From: Tetrastigma voinierianum
Lineage: Eukaryota; Streptophyta; Magnoliopsida; Vitales; Vitaceae
DNA: 64,000 nucleotides
NCBI GenBank assembly: GCA_016808115.1
Contig: JAEQBH010000650.1
Location: 248,001-312,000, forward strand
Direction: 5' to 3'
Under the pieces are notes generated by a model, which was not told the origin of the DNA, made no database searches, and saw only the letters and a list, made by a program, of their open reading frames with translations. Positions 63,466-64,000 of the stretch are shown piece by piece. Every line of letters begins with the position of its first letter. Positions within the stretch are counted from its first letter, which is position 1. A program made the position numbers and the translations under genes.

Positions 63466-64000
63466 GTTGCGCAGTGAGAAGCGGGCCGGACGGCTTAAAG
63501 AACCGGAAGCTGCTTATTCTGAGGTGAGTTTCCTCTACTGCGGTTTATTTTACGCCTAGGGGCCGTGTAATGGCCTACGGGTTTCGTCCAGATTTTTCGG
63601 GCTAATTTGTATGTTGTATGGTTTTTGTTTGTGTGATTGTGTGTGATGGTCGAACCAGTTTTGGGGTTTCGGAACGTCGGGAGCCCGAACATTGTGTTTC
63701 GGGATGGCAAAATCCTGAGCATAATGGCAAATGGGAGTGTGCCCGAATTTCCGCACACCACTTGTGAATCGACACATGTCCTGACTTTGGACGGTCATAT
63801 CTTTCTCGTCCGAACGCTTCCAGGTCCTTACGTTCTTGGACTCTGAGCTTCGTTGAGTCTATAATTTAATAAGATAAAGTTCTCAGCCAAAATGTAGGCG
63901 AACATTGGGGAGCTGGGTCATGAGCTGACAGCGCCAAATCGGGTTCACAGTTTCGGAACTTTTGTTTTGAACAGGTTTGTATCGAAATGCTTGGGAGCGC

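Larger units (their letters stand above)
62883..64000 (+). mobile_element. Gypsy-type LTR, truncated by window end
   Basis: It starts TGTAAAGCCCGTGAAAATTT at 62883, directly at a break in the tandem array. It has a CATGG-rich block (63095-63230), a TATA box and a purine-rich leader. 63775-63850 resembles text at 31000-31060. No coding sequence is reached; the open frames at 63111-63559 are translations of the CATGG and GGAAGG repeats. Confidence 0.8.

Noticed and set aside
63111..63559. Two overlapping frames rich in Lys, Glu, Arg and Gly
   Set aside because: They are translations of the CATGG block and purine tract in the LTR; overlapping frames of similar composition indicate a repeat, not a gene.

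Overview
This is a stretch of plant nuclear DNA, AT-rich and almost entirely made of transposable elements. The plant assignment rests on element families that are typical of plant genomes: two CACTA (En/Spm) DNA transposons with Tnp2, DUF4218 and DUF4216 coding remnants, two Ty1/copia elements (one Sirevirus-like), several kilobase-scale Ty3/gypsy-type LTRs, and an hAT transposon with a BED finger. I found no intact host gene and no confident tRNA, rRNA or CRISPR. All recognisable coding sequence belongs to transposons and is broken by stops and frameshifts. The density of nested elements and a satellite-like array suggest pericentromeric or other heterochromatic DNA (inference). Layout, left half: 1-498 is the end of a CACTA-like element; 499-2559 is old non-coding repeat. 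From 2988 to 22965 lies a minus-strand Sirevirus-like copia element: 5' LTR and primer site at 22038-22965, gag at 21998-21192 and 12333-11601, pol at 11400-8290, an extra ORF at 7941-6372 continuing at 4100-3798, then a polypurine tract and a truncated 3' LTR at 2988-3398. The extra ORF is interrupted by a gypsy-type LTR (about 4110-6377). gag is interrupted by CACTA-1 (about 12335-21179), which itself carries LTR insertions. Layout, centre: a plus-strand LTR element (LTRs 24449-24783 and 43769-44101, primer site and polypurine tract visible) encloses a minus-strand copia element. The protease region of that copia is split by CACTA-2 (27279-40180), which has recognisable termini and a perfect 3-bp target duplication (TAT). 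CACTA-2 carries a nearly complete but decayed transposase set and a left cargo region that may include a captured gene fragment with a promoter-like segment. Layout, right half: 44102-46404 holds weak gene-like remnants. 46405-51721 is a 3.2-kb solo LTR (target duplication GGATT) containing a second 2.1-kb solo LTR in the opposite orientation (47621-49760). 51814-52086 is an unrecognised minus-strand protein fragment. 52243-55128 is an hAT transposase pseudogene. 55505-57595 is a solo LTR with a perfect AATGT duplication. 58370-60720 is retroelement-like non-coding DNA. 60830-62882 is a tandem array of about 182-bp units with one insertion. A gypsy-type LTR starts at 62883 and runs off the window end. 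The relative order of insertions can be read from the nesting: the copia and LTR elements came first, the CACTA elements jumped into them, and solo LTRs now interrupt the Sirevirus-like ORF, other LTRs and an older duplicated segment.
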